A stretch of DNA of 64,000 nucleotides from Formosa sp030427735 (GCF_051200825.1 NZ_CP195158.1:2666001-2730000); one strand, 5' to 3'; positions 8,757 through 17,589 are shown, counted from the first letter of the stretch. Notes: generated from the letters alone by a model not told the origin. Made by a program: numbers and translations.

Positions 8757-10175
8757 ATGAAACAATTTTACCTCTGTCTGCTTCTTATGGCTTGTTTTTG
8801 GGGTTGTAAAAAGGATGCTAAAATTGATTTAGGCGATAACGGATATTTAGGCGGAGAAATAATAAACCCTAATACTAGATTTGTTACTATTTCTAAAGAC
8901 CACACACTTTTAGATACTATACTGCTAGACCAGAACAACCGATTTCTTTATAAAATTACACCTGTAAAACCTGGGTTATACACGTTTTCCCATGGCGGAG
9001 AAATACAAATGGTATTTTTAGAGCCCAACGACAGTATAATGTTCAGGCTAAACACCATAGATTTTGATGAGTCGCTGGTATATACTGGTATTGGTGCAAA
9101 AGAAAATAATTATCTAATTAATATGTTTATTGAGAATGAACATATTAATCATAATATTTTAAAATTCAGCCAAGCTTCACCTGAAGTTTTTCAAAAGAAA
9201 TTAGATTCCATACGAACTGAGCAGAGCGAAAAATTTTCTGCATTTAATTCTAAATACACAACTTCTGCCCTCTTTAAAAAAATAGCCCTAGCCAATATCG
9301 ACTACAATTATTATGCGCTAAAAGAGTTATACCCATTTACTTTTTATGGCAATAGCGAACTTAAAAATTTAGAATCACTTCCGAAAAACTTTTACGACTA
9401 CCGAGCAAAAATAAACTACAACGACGATGCCCTAAAAGATTATTTTCCATATTACATGTTTTTAAGATATCATTTTAACAACATCGCGTTACAAAAACAT
9501 TTTAAACATTCTAACGACAGTATTTTTAATCCTAAATCTTTAGATTACAATTTAGACAAATTAGAATTGGTAGACAGTTTAGTTAGCAACGACTCTATAA
9601 AAAATTATTGGTTAAACTATTATGCATTACGATACATAAACTCGACTAATAATCTTACAGACTGCGACACGTACCTTAATTCGTTTTTAGACAAAAGTTC
9701 TTCAAAAACCAATAACACTTATTTAACTAATTTGATTGCGTCTTTAAAAAAACTAAGACCAGGCAGCGAGTTACCAAATACAATTGTAACTAATAAGGAC
9801 AATGAAGAACTACACATTCACGATTTTATAAAACACCCTACGGTTATTTATTTCTGGTCATTTAACATGAAGAACCATTTTACCGAAAGCCATAAAAAGG
9901 TACAGGAATTAATGCAAAAATACCCCGAAATTGATTTTATTGCCATGAATATTGACAAAGACGACAAACAATGGTTAAGTTTTTTAAAGCAATATAAATA
10001 TGGGCTTGACAATGAGTTTCACTTTAAAAACCCCGAAATTTCACGCCAAGCTATGGCTTTAAATTCAATACACCGCGTCATGTTAATCACAAAAAACAAA
10101 ACAATTGTTAACAGTAATAGTAATATGTTTTCTAAAACTTTTGAAGAAGAATTACTAGGTCTGATTAATCAATAA
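8757..10175 (+). CDS. Thioredoxin-fold lipoprotein lacking the CxxC pair
   Basis: A protein of about 472 aa with a lipoprotein signal (MKQFYLCLLLMACFWGC). It has an N-terminal DUF4369-like beta domain, a helical middle (about 120-320), and a C-terminal segment shaped like a TlpA thioredoxin domain (TVIYFWSFNMKNHF, FIAMNIDKDDKQWLSFL). Where TlpA proteins have FWASWCxxC, this one has WSFNMKNH and no cysteine, so it cannot do thiol exchange by the usual mechanism. It may be a structural or binding variant. The start at 8757 fits the lipoprotein signal; the ATG at 8751 and a TTG at 8733 are alternatives. A terminator follows. Confidence 0.8.
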   Translation: MKQFYLCLLLMACFWGCKKDAKIDLGDNGYLGGEIINPNTRFVTISKDHTLLDTILLDQNNRFLYKITPVKPGLYTFSHGGEIQMVFLEPNDSIMFRLNTIDFDESLVYTGIGAKENNYLINMFIENEHINHNILKFSQASPEVFQKKLDSIRTEQSEKFSAFNSKYTTSALFKKIALANIDYNYYALKELYPFTFYGNSELKNLESLPKNFYDYRAKINYNDDALKDYFPYYMFLRYHFNNIALQKHFKHSNDSIFNPKSLDYNLDKLELVDSLVSNDSIKNYWLNYYALRYINSTNNLTDCDTYLNSFLDKSSSKTNNTYLTNLIASLKKLRPGSELPNTIVTNKDNEELHIHDFIKHPTVIYFWSFNMKNHFTESHKKVQELMQKYPEIDFIAMNIDKDDKQWLSFLKQYKYGLDNEFHFKNPEISRQAMALNSIHRVMLITKNKTIVNSNSNMFSKTFEEELLGLINQ

Positions 10176-10191
10176 CTAAAAACATACCAAT

Positions 10192-10222
10192 AAAAAAGGC
10201 TTCCCGATAGGAAGCCTTTTTT
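10192..10222. terminator. Bidirectional terminator before carB 3' end
   Basis: The stem GGCTTCC / GGAAGCC with loop CGATA is flanked by an A6 run on the left and T6 on the right. It suits both convergent genes. Confidence 0.88.
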
Positions 10223-10251
10223 GCTTTTATAAAGTAAACAACTACTGTATT

Positions 10252-13104
10252 TTACTTATTTAAATACATTCTGCGTCTAGAGTATAAGTTGTAAAACTCA
10301 TCATCTTTTAAGTCATCTATAAACAAGATACTTTCTCCTGTACTTTTCATTTCTGGTCCTAACTTTTTATTCACATTAGGGAATTTATTGAAAGAGAACA
10401 CAGGCTGCTTAATAGCGTATCCGTTTAATCTTGGTTTAAAATCGAAGTCTGTTACCTTCTTGTCGCCCAACATAACTTTTGTAGCATAATTTACGTATGG
10501 CTCGCCATAAGCTTTAGCTATAAATGGTACGGTACGCGATGCTCTTGGGTTGGCTTCGATAATATAAACCACATCGTCTTTTACAGCAAACTGGATGTTG
10601 ATTAAGCCTACCGTATTTAAGGCTAAGGCAATTTTTTTGGTGTGGTCTTTTATTTGTTGCATCACTAAATCGCCTAAATTGAAAGGAGGAAGTAAAGCAT
10701 TACTATCGCCAGAATGGATTCCACATGGCTCAATATGCTCCATAATACCTATAATATATACATTCTCTCCATCGCAGATTGCATCTGCTTCGGCTTCTAT
10801 AGCGCCATCTAAATAGTGATCTAAGAGTAATTTATTATTCGGAATAGAACGTAGCAAATCTACTACATGCTCTTCTAATTCATCTTCGTTAATTACAATT
10901 TTCATTCCTTGACCTCCTAATACATAAGACGGACGCACAAGGATTGGAAAATCTAATTTTTTAGCCACTTCCAAAGCCTGTTCTGCTGTTTCGGCAGTAT
11001 CGAACTCAGGGTAAGGAATGTTGTTATCTTTTAATAATTTAGAGAAACTTCCGCGGTCTTCGGCTAAATCTAACGCTTCAAAACTAGTTCCGATAATTTT
11101 AATTCCGTATTTATCTAATTTTTCAGCTAATTTCAATGCGGTTTGTCCGCCTAGCTGAACAATTACACCTTCTGGTTTTTCGTGACGGATAATGTCGTAG
11201 ATATGCTCCCAGAATACTGGCTCAAAATATAATTTATCTGCAGTATCAAAATCGGTAGAAACAGTTTCTGGATTACAGTTGATCATGATGGTTTCGTAAC
11301 CCGCTTCAGCAGCTGCTAAAACCCCATGCACACAACAGTAATCAAACTCTATACCTTGCCCGATTCGGTTCGGTCCAGATCCTAAAACAATTACTTTTTT
11401 CTTATCGCTTACCACACTTTCGTTATCGGTAAAACGCTTACCATCGGCTGTTTGTACGTCACTTTCGAAAGTAGAGTAATAATAAGGCGTCATGGCCTTA
11501 AATTCTGCCGCACAAGTATCTACTAATTTATAAACACGATTGATATTTAATTCATCACGTTTATTATATACCTGGCTTTCTAAACAACCTAACATATGCG
11601 CAATCTGACGGTCGCCATAGCCTTTTTGTTTTGCTTCCAGTAATAGATCTTTTTCGATAGTATCTATAGTGAATGTAGAAATTTCTTTTTCTAAGTGATA
11701 TAGTTCTTCATACTGACGTAAGAACCACATATCGATTTTAGTAATTTCATGAATACGACTTAAAGGTATTCCCATTTGAATGGCATCGTATATTACAAAC
11801 ACACGGTCCCAACTGGCATTGGTTAATTTTTCGATTACCTGATCGTAATTTTTATACCCTTTACCATCGGCACCTAAACCGTTACGTTTTATCTCTAAAG
11901 ACTGTGTAGCTTTGTGAAGTGCTTCCTGAAACGAACGCCCAATACCCATAACTTCCCCTACAGATTTCATTTGAAGTCCTAAAGTTCTGTCTGAGCCTTC
12001 AAATTTATCGAAGTTCCATCGTGGAATTTTTACAATTACATAATCTAGTGTAGGCTCGAATAATGCTGAAGTAGATTTTGTAATCTGGTTATCTAATTCA
12101 TCTAAATTATAACCTATAGCTAATTTCGCAGCAATTTTTGCAATAGGATACCCTGTTGCTTTACTCGCCAATGCCGATGAACGCGATACACGTGGGTTAA
12201 TTTCGATAGCAATAATATCTTCATTTTCATCTGGGCTTACAGCAAACTGCACGTTACAACCTCCTGCAAAATCCCCAATACTACGCATCATAAGGATAGC
12301 CATATCACGCATTTTCTGGTACGTTCTATCGCTTAATGTCATAGCTGGTGCTACTGTAATAGAGTCTCCTGTATGAATACCCATAGGGTCCATATTTTCT
12401 ATAGAACAAATGATAACAACATTATCGTTAGCATCTCTTAACAGCTCTAACTCGTACTCTTTCCAGCCCATCATGGCTTTATCAATCATCACCTCATGAA
12501 TAGGAGATACTTCTAAACCACGAGTTAATAATTCATCGTAATCTTTTTCTTCATATACAATAGCTGCCCCTGCGCCTCCTAAAGTAAACGATGAACGTAT
12601 ACATAATGGAAAACCAAATTCTTGAGCTATTTTTTTACCTTCTAAATATGAGGTAGCAGTAGCTTGCGGAGCCATCTTAACCCCAATTTTCTCCATTAAT
12701 TCACGGAATTGCTCTCTATCTTCTGTAATATTGATGGCATCGATATCTACCCCAATAATATCTACATTAAAATCGTTCCAAATCCCTTTTTCATCGGCTT
12801 CAATACAAAGGTTCAATGCGGTTTGCCCTCCCATTGTAGGTAAAACGGCATCAATCTGTGGATGCTCTTTAAGCACCTGAATAATAGATTTTGTAGTTAA
12901 AGGCAACAAATACACATGATCTGCCATAGATGGATCGGTCATGATAGTTGCTGGATTTGAATTGATAAGGATAGTCTCTATACCGTCTTCACGAAGCGAT
13001 CTTAAGGCTTGTGTTCCTGAATAGTCGAATTCGCAGGCCTGACCAATTACAATTGGACCAGAACCAATAATAAGTATAGATTTTAGTTTTGGATTTTTTG
13101 GCAT
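10252..13104 (-). CDS. carB: Carbamoyl-phosphate synthase large subunit without allosteric domain
   Basis: CarB makes carbamoyl phosphate from bicarbonate, ammonia (from CarA glutaminase) and two ATP, for pyrimidine and arginine synthesis. The N-terminal ATP-grasp half, the oligomerisation region (about 400-560) and the second ATP-grasp half are all present: GSGPIVIGQACEFDYSG at the start, GSGPNRIGQGIEFDYC at the second half, and the ATP-grasp NPR motif in both halves (EINPRVSRSSA, EANPRASRTVP). The protein ends at 950 aa, about 120 short of E. coli CarB, just where the MGS-like regulatory domain would begin. The natural stop and following terminator show this is not a frameshift. carA is not adjacent. 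Confidence 0.97.
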   Translation of the reverse strand: MPKNPKLKSILIIGSGPIVIGQACEFDYSGTQALRSLREDGIETILINSNPATIMTDPSMADHVYLLPLTTKSIIQVLKEHPQIDAVLPTMGGQTALNLCIEADEKGIWNDFNVDIIGVDIDAINITEDREQFRELMEKIGVKMAPQATATSYLEGKKIAQEFGFPLCIRSSFTLGGAGAAIVYEEKDYDELLTRGLEVSPIHEVMIDKAMMGWKEYELELLRDANDNVVIICSIENMDPMGIHTGDSITVAPAMTLSDRTYQKMRDMAILMMRSIGDFAGGCNVQFAVSPDENEDIIAIEINPRVSRSSALASKATGYPIAKIAAKLAIGYNLDELDNQITKSTSALFEPTLDYVIVKIPRWNFDKFEGSDRTLGLQMKSVGEVMGIGRSFQEALHKATQSLEIKRNGLGADGKGYKNYDQVIEKLTNASWDRVFVIYDAIQMGIPLSRIHEITKIDMWFLRQYEELYHLEKEISTFTIDTIEKDLLLEAKQKGYGDRQIAHMLGCLESQVYNKRDELNINRVYKLVDTCAAEFKAMTPYYYSTFESDVQTADGKRFTDNESVVSDKKKVIVLGSGPNRIGQGIEFDYCCVHGVLAAAEAGYETIMINCNPETVSTDFDTADKLYFEPVFWEHIYDIIRHEKPEGVIVQLGGQTALKLAEKLDKYGIKIIGTSFEALDLAEDRGSFSKLLKDNNIPYPEFDTAETAEQALEVAKKLDFPILVRPSYVLGGQGMKIVINEDELEEHVVDLLRSIPNNKLLLDHYLDGAIEAEADAICDGENVYIIGIMEHIEPCGIHSGDSNALLPPFNLGDLVMQQIKDHTKKIALALNTVGLINIQFAVKDDVVYIIEANPRASRTVPFIAKAYGEPYVNYATKVMLGDKKVTDFDFKPRLNGYAIKQPVFSFNKFPNVNKKLGPEMKSTGESILFIDDLKDDEFYNLYSRRRMYLNK

Positions 13105-13148
13105 TGTATTATATTAAGATATTGCAAAAGTAATTATAAACGAGATAT

Positions 13149-13180
13149 AAAAAAAGGCGTTACCATTAAGTAACACCTTT
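13149..13180 (-). terminator. Terminator of rpmH
   Basis: The stem AAAGGCGTTAC / GTAACACCTTT (one mismatch) has an A-run on its left, which is a U-tract on the minus strand. It lies between rpmH and carB. Confidence 0.75.
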
Positions 13181-13204
13181 AATATATAAAACACTTGATT
13201 GTCA

Positions 13205-13366
13205 TTATTTTTTATGTCTTGATTCTGAAGATACAGACAGTTTCTTTCTTCCTTTTGCACGTCTACGTGCAAGGACTTTTCTACCATTGGCAGAAGCCAT
13301 TCTTTCTCTAAAACCGTGCTTGTTTCTTCTCTTTCTCTTTGATGGTTGAAACGTTCTTTTACTCAT
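13205..13366 (-). CDS. rpmH: 50S ribosomal protein L34
   Basis: A 53-residue, strongly basic ribosomal protein translated on the minus strand. It starts MSKRTFQPSKRKRRNKHG, continues with the family hallmark GRKVLARRRAKGRKKL, and ends SESRHKK. This is full length for L34 apart from the short C-terminal extension usual in Bacteroidota. L34 is part of the large subunit, assembled on 23S rRNA. It is not next to rnpA or dnaA, the common arrangement in other phyla, but sits between carB and an exported protein gene. A near-perfect promoter lies upstream. Confidence 0.97.
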   Translation of the reverse strand: MSKRTFQPSKRKRRNKHGFRERMASANGRKVLARRRAKGRKKLSVSSESRHKK

Positions 13367-13437
13367 TGTCTTGTATCTTTAAAAATCTTCAATATTTTAA
13401 CTAAACTAATGTTTTGATGTCTCACCAAAACTGCGTG

Positions 13438-13468
13438 CAAATATACAAAGACTTTTTTGTTTAACAAA
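13438..13468 (-). promoter_or_regulatory. Consensus promoter of rpmH (TTTG-N19-TATATTTG)
   Basis: On the minus strand TTTG (13468-13465) is followed by exactly 19 nt and then TATATTTG (13445-13438), an essentially perfect Bacteroidota housekeeping promoter. The predicted leader to the rpmH ATG is about 65 nt. Confidence 0.85.
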
Positions 13469-13535
13469 CCTTATTTTAAAAATATTTTTTTCAATAAAAT
13501 TTTAGTTTCTTTGCATACAAATAAAAACCGTTTAA

Positions 13536-14414
13536 ATGTGCCGCCTTTTTGTTAACATATTCGTTATCAATTTAATATTTATACCAGCGCTTACCGCCCA
13601 AAATCTATTGCAATATCGCTTAAAAATTGGAGACAGCATAACCATAAACCAACAAGCAACCCAAGATATAGCTCAAGACGAAGCCGGAAAACCGCATAAC
13701 ATTCAAAACATTTTAGAGGAAAACTATACGTTTAGGGTGATGGCTAAAACTGACAGCACATATATTTTAAACTTTAAATTTAACAGTTTCAAACTAAAAA
13801 CAACATCTAATAAATTTGGTGTTTTAGCTGATATTGATACCAACAAAGCACTCGTTGTAGAAGATACCGAAGGCCGTGTATTTTCTGGCTTAACTGCAGC
13901 TGTGTTAGAAATTGAGATGGCTAAATCTGGAAAAATATTACGGGTATCTGGAACCGAAAACATGATAAACAGCATGATATCGCAAGCTGGTATTGAAGAC
14001 GAATTCACTAAACAACTCATGATCGAGTCTATGAAATCGGATTTTGGCAGTACCTCTTTATCTAACAGTTTCGAGCAACTAACACATATTTACCCTGAAA
14101 ACCCTAACCCCTCAACTACAAGTTGGACCAACACGTTTACTGGCGATTTTAATACCGTTAATACTTGGGCCATAGACAAAATTACCGATGCTATCTTTTT
14201 AAACGCCAAGTGCACTTTAAGCATGAATATTCAAGACGAACACACAAATTTATTACTTAACGGTACACAGCAAATTAAAGTTATTGCCAATAAAGTAAAT
14301 GGATTTATTATAGAAATGACCGTTACAGCTAAGGCACAATCGGCAAAAGATTTAAATAATCCAGAACGACAACCCACAATTATAAATTCTAAAACAACAT
14401 ATAAAATTCAATAA
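13536..14414 (+). CDS. Exported protein of unknown function (DUF6263-like)
   Basis: A 292-aa protein with an N-terminal signal peptide (FVNIFVINLIFIPALTAQ, cleavage probably after TAQ) and an otherwise soluble, beta-strand-rich sequence. The overall pattern (LQYRLKIGDSITINQQATQDI, then alternating strands, then a C-terminal NSKTTYKIQ) resembles the DUF6263 family of Bacteroidota, but I give this from memory of the pattern only. No catalytic motif is visible. The next gene begins 3 nt after the stop, so the two are probably co-transcribed. Confidence 0.7.
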   Translation: MCRLFVNIFVINLIFIPALTAQNLLQYRLKIGDSITINQQATQDIAQDEAGKPHNIQNILEENYTFRVMAKTDSTYILNFKFNSFKLKTTSNKFGVLADIDTNKALVVEDTEGRVFSGLTAAVLEIEMAKSGKILRVSGTENMINSMISQAGIEDEFTKQLMIESMKSDFGSTSLSNSFEQLTHIYPENPNPSTTSWTNTFTGDFNTVNTWAIDKITDAIFLNAKCTLSMNIQDEHTNLLLNGTQQIKVIANKVNGFIIEMTVTAKAQSAKDLNNPERQPTIINSKTTYKIQ

Positions 14415-14417
14415 AAC

Positions 14418-14987
14418 ATGTTCAATAAAAACATAAAACTAGTAATCGCAGGCTTAATTATTGCATACGCTGTATATCAATTTATAGAAGGCAATATAGG
14501 AAATGGCATCATGTTAATTCTTTTATCATCTATTTTCATTTTCCTATATTTTAAAAATGAATTTATTTTATTGGCCTTTTTAAAACTACGTAAGCAAGAT
14601 TTTGATGGTGCGAAACAATGGCTGAATAAAATTAAAAATCCAGAAAGCGCCTTAGTAACTAAACAGCAAGGGTACTACAATTATTTACACGGCATTATGG
14701 TATCGCAAAGCAACATGAACGAATCTGAAAAATACTTAAAAAAAGCCATCGCGCTTGGTTTAAGTATGGATCACGATTTGGCTATGGCTAAATTGAGTTT
14801 GGCTGGAATTGCATTTTCTAAACGTAGAAAACAAGAAGCAACAAAACTGTTATCGGAAGCGCAAAAACTAGATAAACAAGGCATGCTTACAGATCAAATT
14901 AAAATGATGAAAGAAAATATGAAACGTGCCCAAATGCCAAATCAGCATTTTGGAGGTCACAGACAGCCTCGTGGCGGCAGACGCTAA
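14418..14987 (+). CDS. Membrane-anchored TPR-like protein
   Basis: A 189-aa protein. Two hydrophobic segments lie near the N-terminus (about 8-22 and 28-58), followed by helical repeats of tetratricopeptide type (YNYLHGIMVSQSNMNESEKYLKKAIALGL; LAMAKLSLAGIAFSKRRKQEATKLL) and a Gly/Arg/His-rich tail (FGGHRQPRGGRR). TPR domains mediate protein contacts; no partner is evident. It lies 3 nt after the exported protein gene and probably forms an operon with it. The basic tail suggests a cytoplasmic C-terminus. Function unknown. Confidence 0.72.
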   Translation: MFNKNIKLVIAGLIIAYAVYQFIEGNIGNGIMLILLSSIFIFLYFKNEFILLAFLKLRKQDFDGAKQWLNKIKNPESALVTKQQGYYNYLHGIMVSQSNMNESEKYLKKAIALGLSMDHDLAMAKLSLAGIAFSKRRKQEATKLLSEAQKLDKQGMLTDQIKMMKENMKRAQMPNQHFGGHRQPRGGRR

Positions 14988-15003
14988 TAGTTTAAAGTAA
15001 AAC

Positions 15004-15144
15004 AAAAAGCTGTCTAGAAAACTTAACACTACGTCATTCTGTGCTTGACACAGAATCTCATCTTATTAAAAATCAATAATTAATAATGAGAATCTGAAAT
15101 AAATCCAGATTGACGAAAAATTAACTTTCTAGACAGTTTTTTTT
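15004..15144. repeat. Nested-hairpin intergenic repeat, copy 1
   Basis: This lies between two convergent genes. The outer arms CTGTCTAGAAA (15010-15020) and TTTCTAGACAG (15126-15136) pair perfectly over 11 bp and are flanked by A5 and T8, as in a bidirectional terminator. Inside is a 31-base core (15032-15062) identical to copy 2 at 23992-24022. The core contains a hairpin ATTCTGTG-cttga-CACAGAAT and long imperfect pairing with 15088-15115 (GAGAATCTG, CAGATTGACG). See the matching entry for copy 2. Confidence 0.85.
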
Positions 15145-15148
15145 ATAC

Positions 15149-15556
15149 CTAATCTTCTTTAGAATATACCCACTTATAAATCAAAATTCCTATTCTAGAT
15201 ATTACAAATGTAAATGTTCCAAAAAGAGTGGTTAAAAAAGACACCTTTAAACCACCTGCCAACATTCCAGACGATACAGAACTCATGCTTTCAATAGCAT
15301 CAAAAGCAGATACCATACCTATTACCGACCCAAAAAAACCCAATACTAGACCTAGCAAACTTGCATCGCTCACTAAGCCAATCATTTTTTTAGAAAATGC
15401 TTTATTTTTATTTGCCTGATAAAATCCGCTTAGCAAAAAGAATAAAGAAAGTAATAAACAAATTAAAATTAAAGACATAAATAGGACACCGCCCTCCATA
15501 AACCTATTGGCTATTTGAGTAAAAAATCCTTGTTGCTCGATAAGTAAAACATACAT
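15149..15556 (-). CDS. MotA/TolQ/ExbB-like proton channel family protein (solo)
   Basis: A 135-aa inner-membrane protein with three predicted transmembrane segments (about 21-46, 66-86, 104-128). The second and third have the Gly/Ser-rich pattern of the ExbB/TolQ/MotA pore (GLVLGFFGSVIGMVSAFDAIE, GGLKVSFLTTLFGTFTFVIS). It is shorter than typical ExbB (about 230 aa) because the cytoplasmic loop is reduced. Family members couple proton flow to TonB, Tol or motor work with an ExbD/TolR partner. None is encoded next to it, so the partner is unknown. Confidence 0.8.
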   Translation of the reverse strand: MYVLLIEQQGFFTQIANRFMEGGVLFMSLILICLLLSLFFLLSGFYQANKNKAFSKKMIGLVSDASLLGLVLGFFGSVIGMVSAFDAIESMSSVSSGMLAGGLKVSFLTTLFGTFTFVISRIGILIYKWVYSKED

Positions 15557-15744
15557 AGTTAAAAATATTATTGTTAGTAGACTTCAAAACTACCTACACA
15601 ATTACTTCAATTATTTTTATTGCGACCAATAACCAATTTAATACTTTAATTAACCACATTGTTAAATCGCTTGTTAAATCTGTTATTCGTCTATAAAAGA
15701 AAACTCCTGCTTAAAAATATAGTAATATTGTATAGTTTACAATC

Positions 15745-16815
15745 ATGATTACAAGCCGTTTTATCTTTAAGCAATTAGGTCGATTAGTGTTACACCTTAT
15801 TTTTTGGTGTGGTGTACTATTGTTTTACACCTACTTTTTCGGAGCTGGAAGTGACGACATGAGTTATGTACTTTCGTTTTCAGCCTTTTTAATGCCAATT
15901 ACCATTGCTACAACCTACGTGTGTATTTACAAGCTTATACCTGAGTATTTAATGCAAAAAAAATACATCCGTTTTGCACTTTACAGCTTATATACCTTTA
16001 TTATATCGGCTTATCTTATTATACTTTCTATTTTTTATGGCCTAATATATTTATCGCATTTCGAATACAGGAACATGGCTCCTGATAGTCAGAATTTATT
16101 ATTTGTAATGATTGGCGTTTACTTAATTACAATAGTAGTAAGCACTTTTAAACTTTTAAAATTAAACCTGAAACAAATAGAAAAAACCAGCAAGCTAGAA
16201 AATAAGATTTTAGACACCCAATTAAAACTAAAAGAGCAAGAGCTTCAATATTTAAAAATGCAGATTCATCCGCACTTTTTATTTAACACCTTAAACACCA
16301 TGTACGGCTTTGCCTTAAAAAAAGCCAACGAAACACCCGAAATGATATTGAAACTATCTAACTTATTAGATTATCTTCTGTACCAAATAGACAAACCTTT
16401 TGTTTTATTAACAGACGAAATTAATCATATTAACGATTATCTAGCTTTAGAGTCGCTACGTTTCAACAACACCTTAAATCTACAATTTAACACCCAAAAC
16501 ATTAACGATAACACCACAATAGCACCTATGCTTTTTTTGCCTTTTATTGAAAACAGCTTTAAACACGGTGTTATTAAAAATGGCAGGTTAACTATTAAAA
16601 TTGAGATGCATTGTAACGCAAATTTAATTTCATTTCACATTGAAAACACAAGCTCCAACGACAACGAATCCGAGCCAGGTATTGGCTTAGAAAACATAAA
16701 AAAGAGATTGGATTTACTTTACAAAAACAACTACAATTTATCTATTTCGAACACAAACGGATTATTTATAGTACATTTAAATTTAAACACCCAAACATTG
16801 TATGCAAACCAATAA
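15745..16815 (+). CDS. LytS-type sensor histidine kinase
   Basis: A 356-aa membrane kinase. Four hydrophobic segments (about 15-32, 43-62, 75-101, 117-138) precede a coiled-coil stretch (about 140-172) and a His_kinase domain with the conserved phosphoacceptor motif IHPHFLFNTLNT (His 175/177). The ATPase part has FLPFIENSFKHG (N box) and GIGLENIKKRLDLLY (G box). Family members phosphorylate LytTR response regulators. The downstream gene overlaps it by 14 nt and is exactly such a regulator. The input signal is unknown; the membrane domain has no recognised sensor fold. Confidence 0.92.
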   Translation: MITSRFIFKQLGRLVLHLIFWCGVLLFYTYFFGAGSDDMSYVLSFSAFLMPITIATTYVCIYKLIPEYLMQKKYIRFALYSLYTFIISAYLIILSIFYGLIYLSHFEYRNMAPDSQNLLFVMIGVYLITIVVSTFKLLKLNLKQIEKTSKLENKILDTQLKLKEQELQYLKMQIHPHFLFNTLNTMYGFALKKANETPEMILKLSNLLDYLLYQIDKPFVLLTDEINHINDYLALESLRFNNTLNLQFNTQNINDNTTIAPMLFLPFIENSFKHGVIKNGRLTIKIEMHCNANLISFHIENTSSNDNESEPGIGLENIKKRLDLLYKNNYNLSISNTNGLFIVHLNLNTQTLYANQ

Positions 16816-17521
16816 AAATATAGGATGCTTAATTGTAGACGATGAGTTAATAGCGCGAGAAGTTATAGCCACTCACCTATCTAAAATTAACAACATTTCG
16901 ATTATTGCTAGTTGCAGCAATGCCATGGAAGCTTTTAACCATATAAGCAACACCAATATAGATCTGGTGTTTTTAGACATTAATATGCCTGGAATATCTG
17001 GCATATCGTTTGCAAAATCAATCAATAAAAACATTAAAATAATTTTTACTACAGCCTATCGAGATTATGCTGTAGAAGGCTTTGAATTACAAGCTGTAGA
17101 CTATTTATTAAAGCCTATTGCTTTTGAACGTTTACTTAAAGCTGTAAATAATTATTTTGAAGTTTACACCAACTCACAACAAAGCAATGTAGCATCCAGC
17201 CCAATTTCAGATTTTATGTTTGTGCGCTCGGACAGAAAAATGATTAAAATAGATTTTGAAGATATCATTTATATAGAAAGTTACAGCGATTACCTTAAAA
17301 TTAAGCTCGGTAATAATAATGTTATTGTAACCCGAGAAACCATTAGTTCTATTGAAGCAAAATTACCCAAAAAACATTTTTTACGCATTCATAGATCTTA
17401 TATCATTTCCATAAAACACATTCGCTCGTTCACCAACGAACATGTTACTATTTTTAACCAATCTTTACCAATAAGTCGCAGCTATAAGAAAGAAGTGCTT
17501 CGAGAGCTCGAGCAATATTAA
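16802..17521 (+). CDS. LytTR-family response regulator
   Basis: A 239-aa regulator. The N-terminal receiver domain (about 6-120) has the acidic pair DDE, phosphoacceptor Asp59 (VFLDINMPG), Thr-Ala at TTAYRDYA, and Lys in YLLKPI. The C-terminal LytTR DNA-binding domain (about 135-235) has IIYIESYSDYLKI, HFLRIHRSYIIS and SLPISRSYKKEV. It binds DNA as a dimer at direct repeats in known relatives. Translation overlaps the kinase gene, so the two form a two-component system. No target operon can be assigned from the window. Confidence 0.95.
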   Translation: MQTNKNIGCLIVDDELIAREVIATHLSKINNISIIASCSNAMEAFNHISNTNIDLVFLDINMPGISGISFAKSINKNIKIIFTTAYRDYAVEGFELQAVDYLLKPIAFERLLKAVNNYFEVYTNSQQSNVASSPISDFMFVRSDRKMIKIDFEDIIYIESYSDYLKIKLGNNNVIVTRETISSIEAKLPKKHFLRIHRSYIISIKHIRSFTNEHVTIFNQSLPISRSYKKEVLRELEQY

Positions 17522-17532
17522 TCGGTAGCAAT

Positions 17533-17566
17533 AAAAAAGCGAATTAGTAACCTAATTCGCTTTTTT
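17533..17566. terminator. Bidirectional terminator
   Basis: A perfect stem GCGAATTAG / CTAATTCGC with loop TAAC is flanked by A6 and T6. It separates the LytTR gene from convergent lpdA. Confidence 0.9.
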
Positions 17567-17589
17567 ATTTTCACAAAACAACATGTACA

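Noticed and set aside
15032..15062. Repeat core as a possible CRISPR repeat
   Set aside because: Only two copies, about 9 kb apart, no spacers and no cas genes; better explained as a dispersed hairpin repeat.
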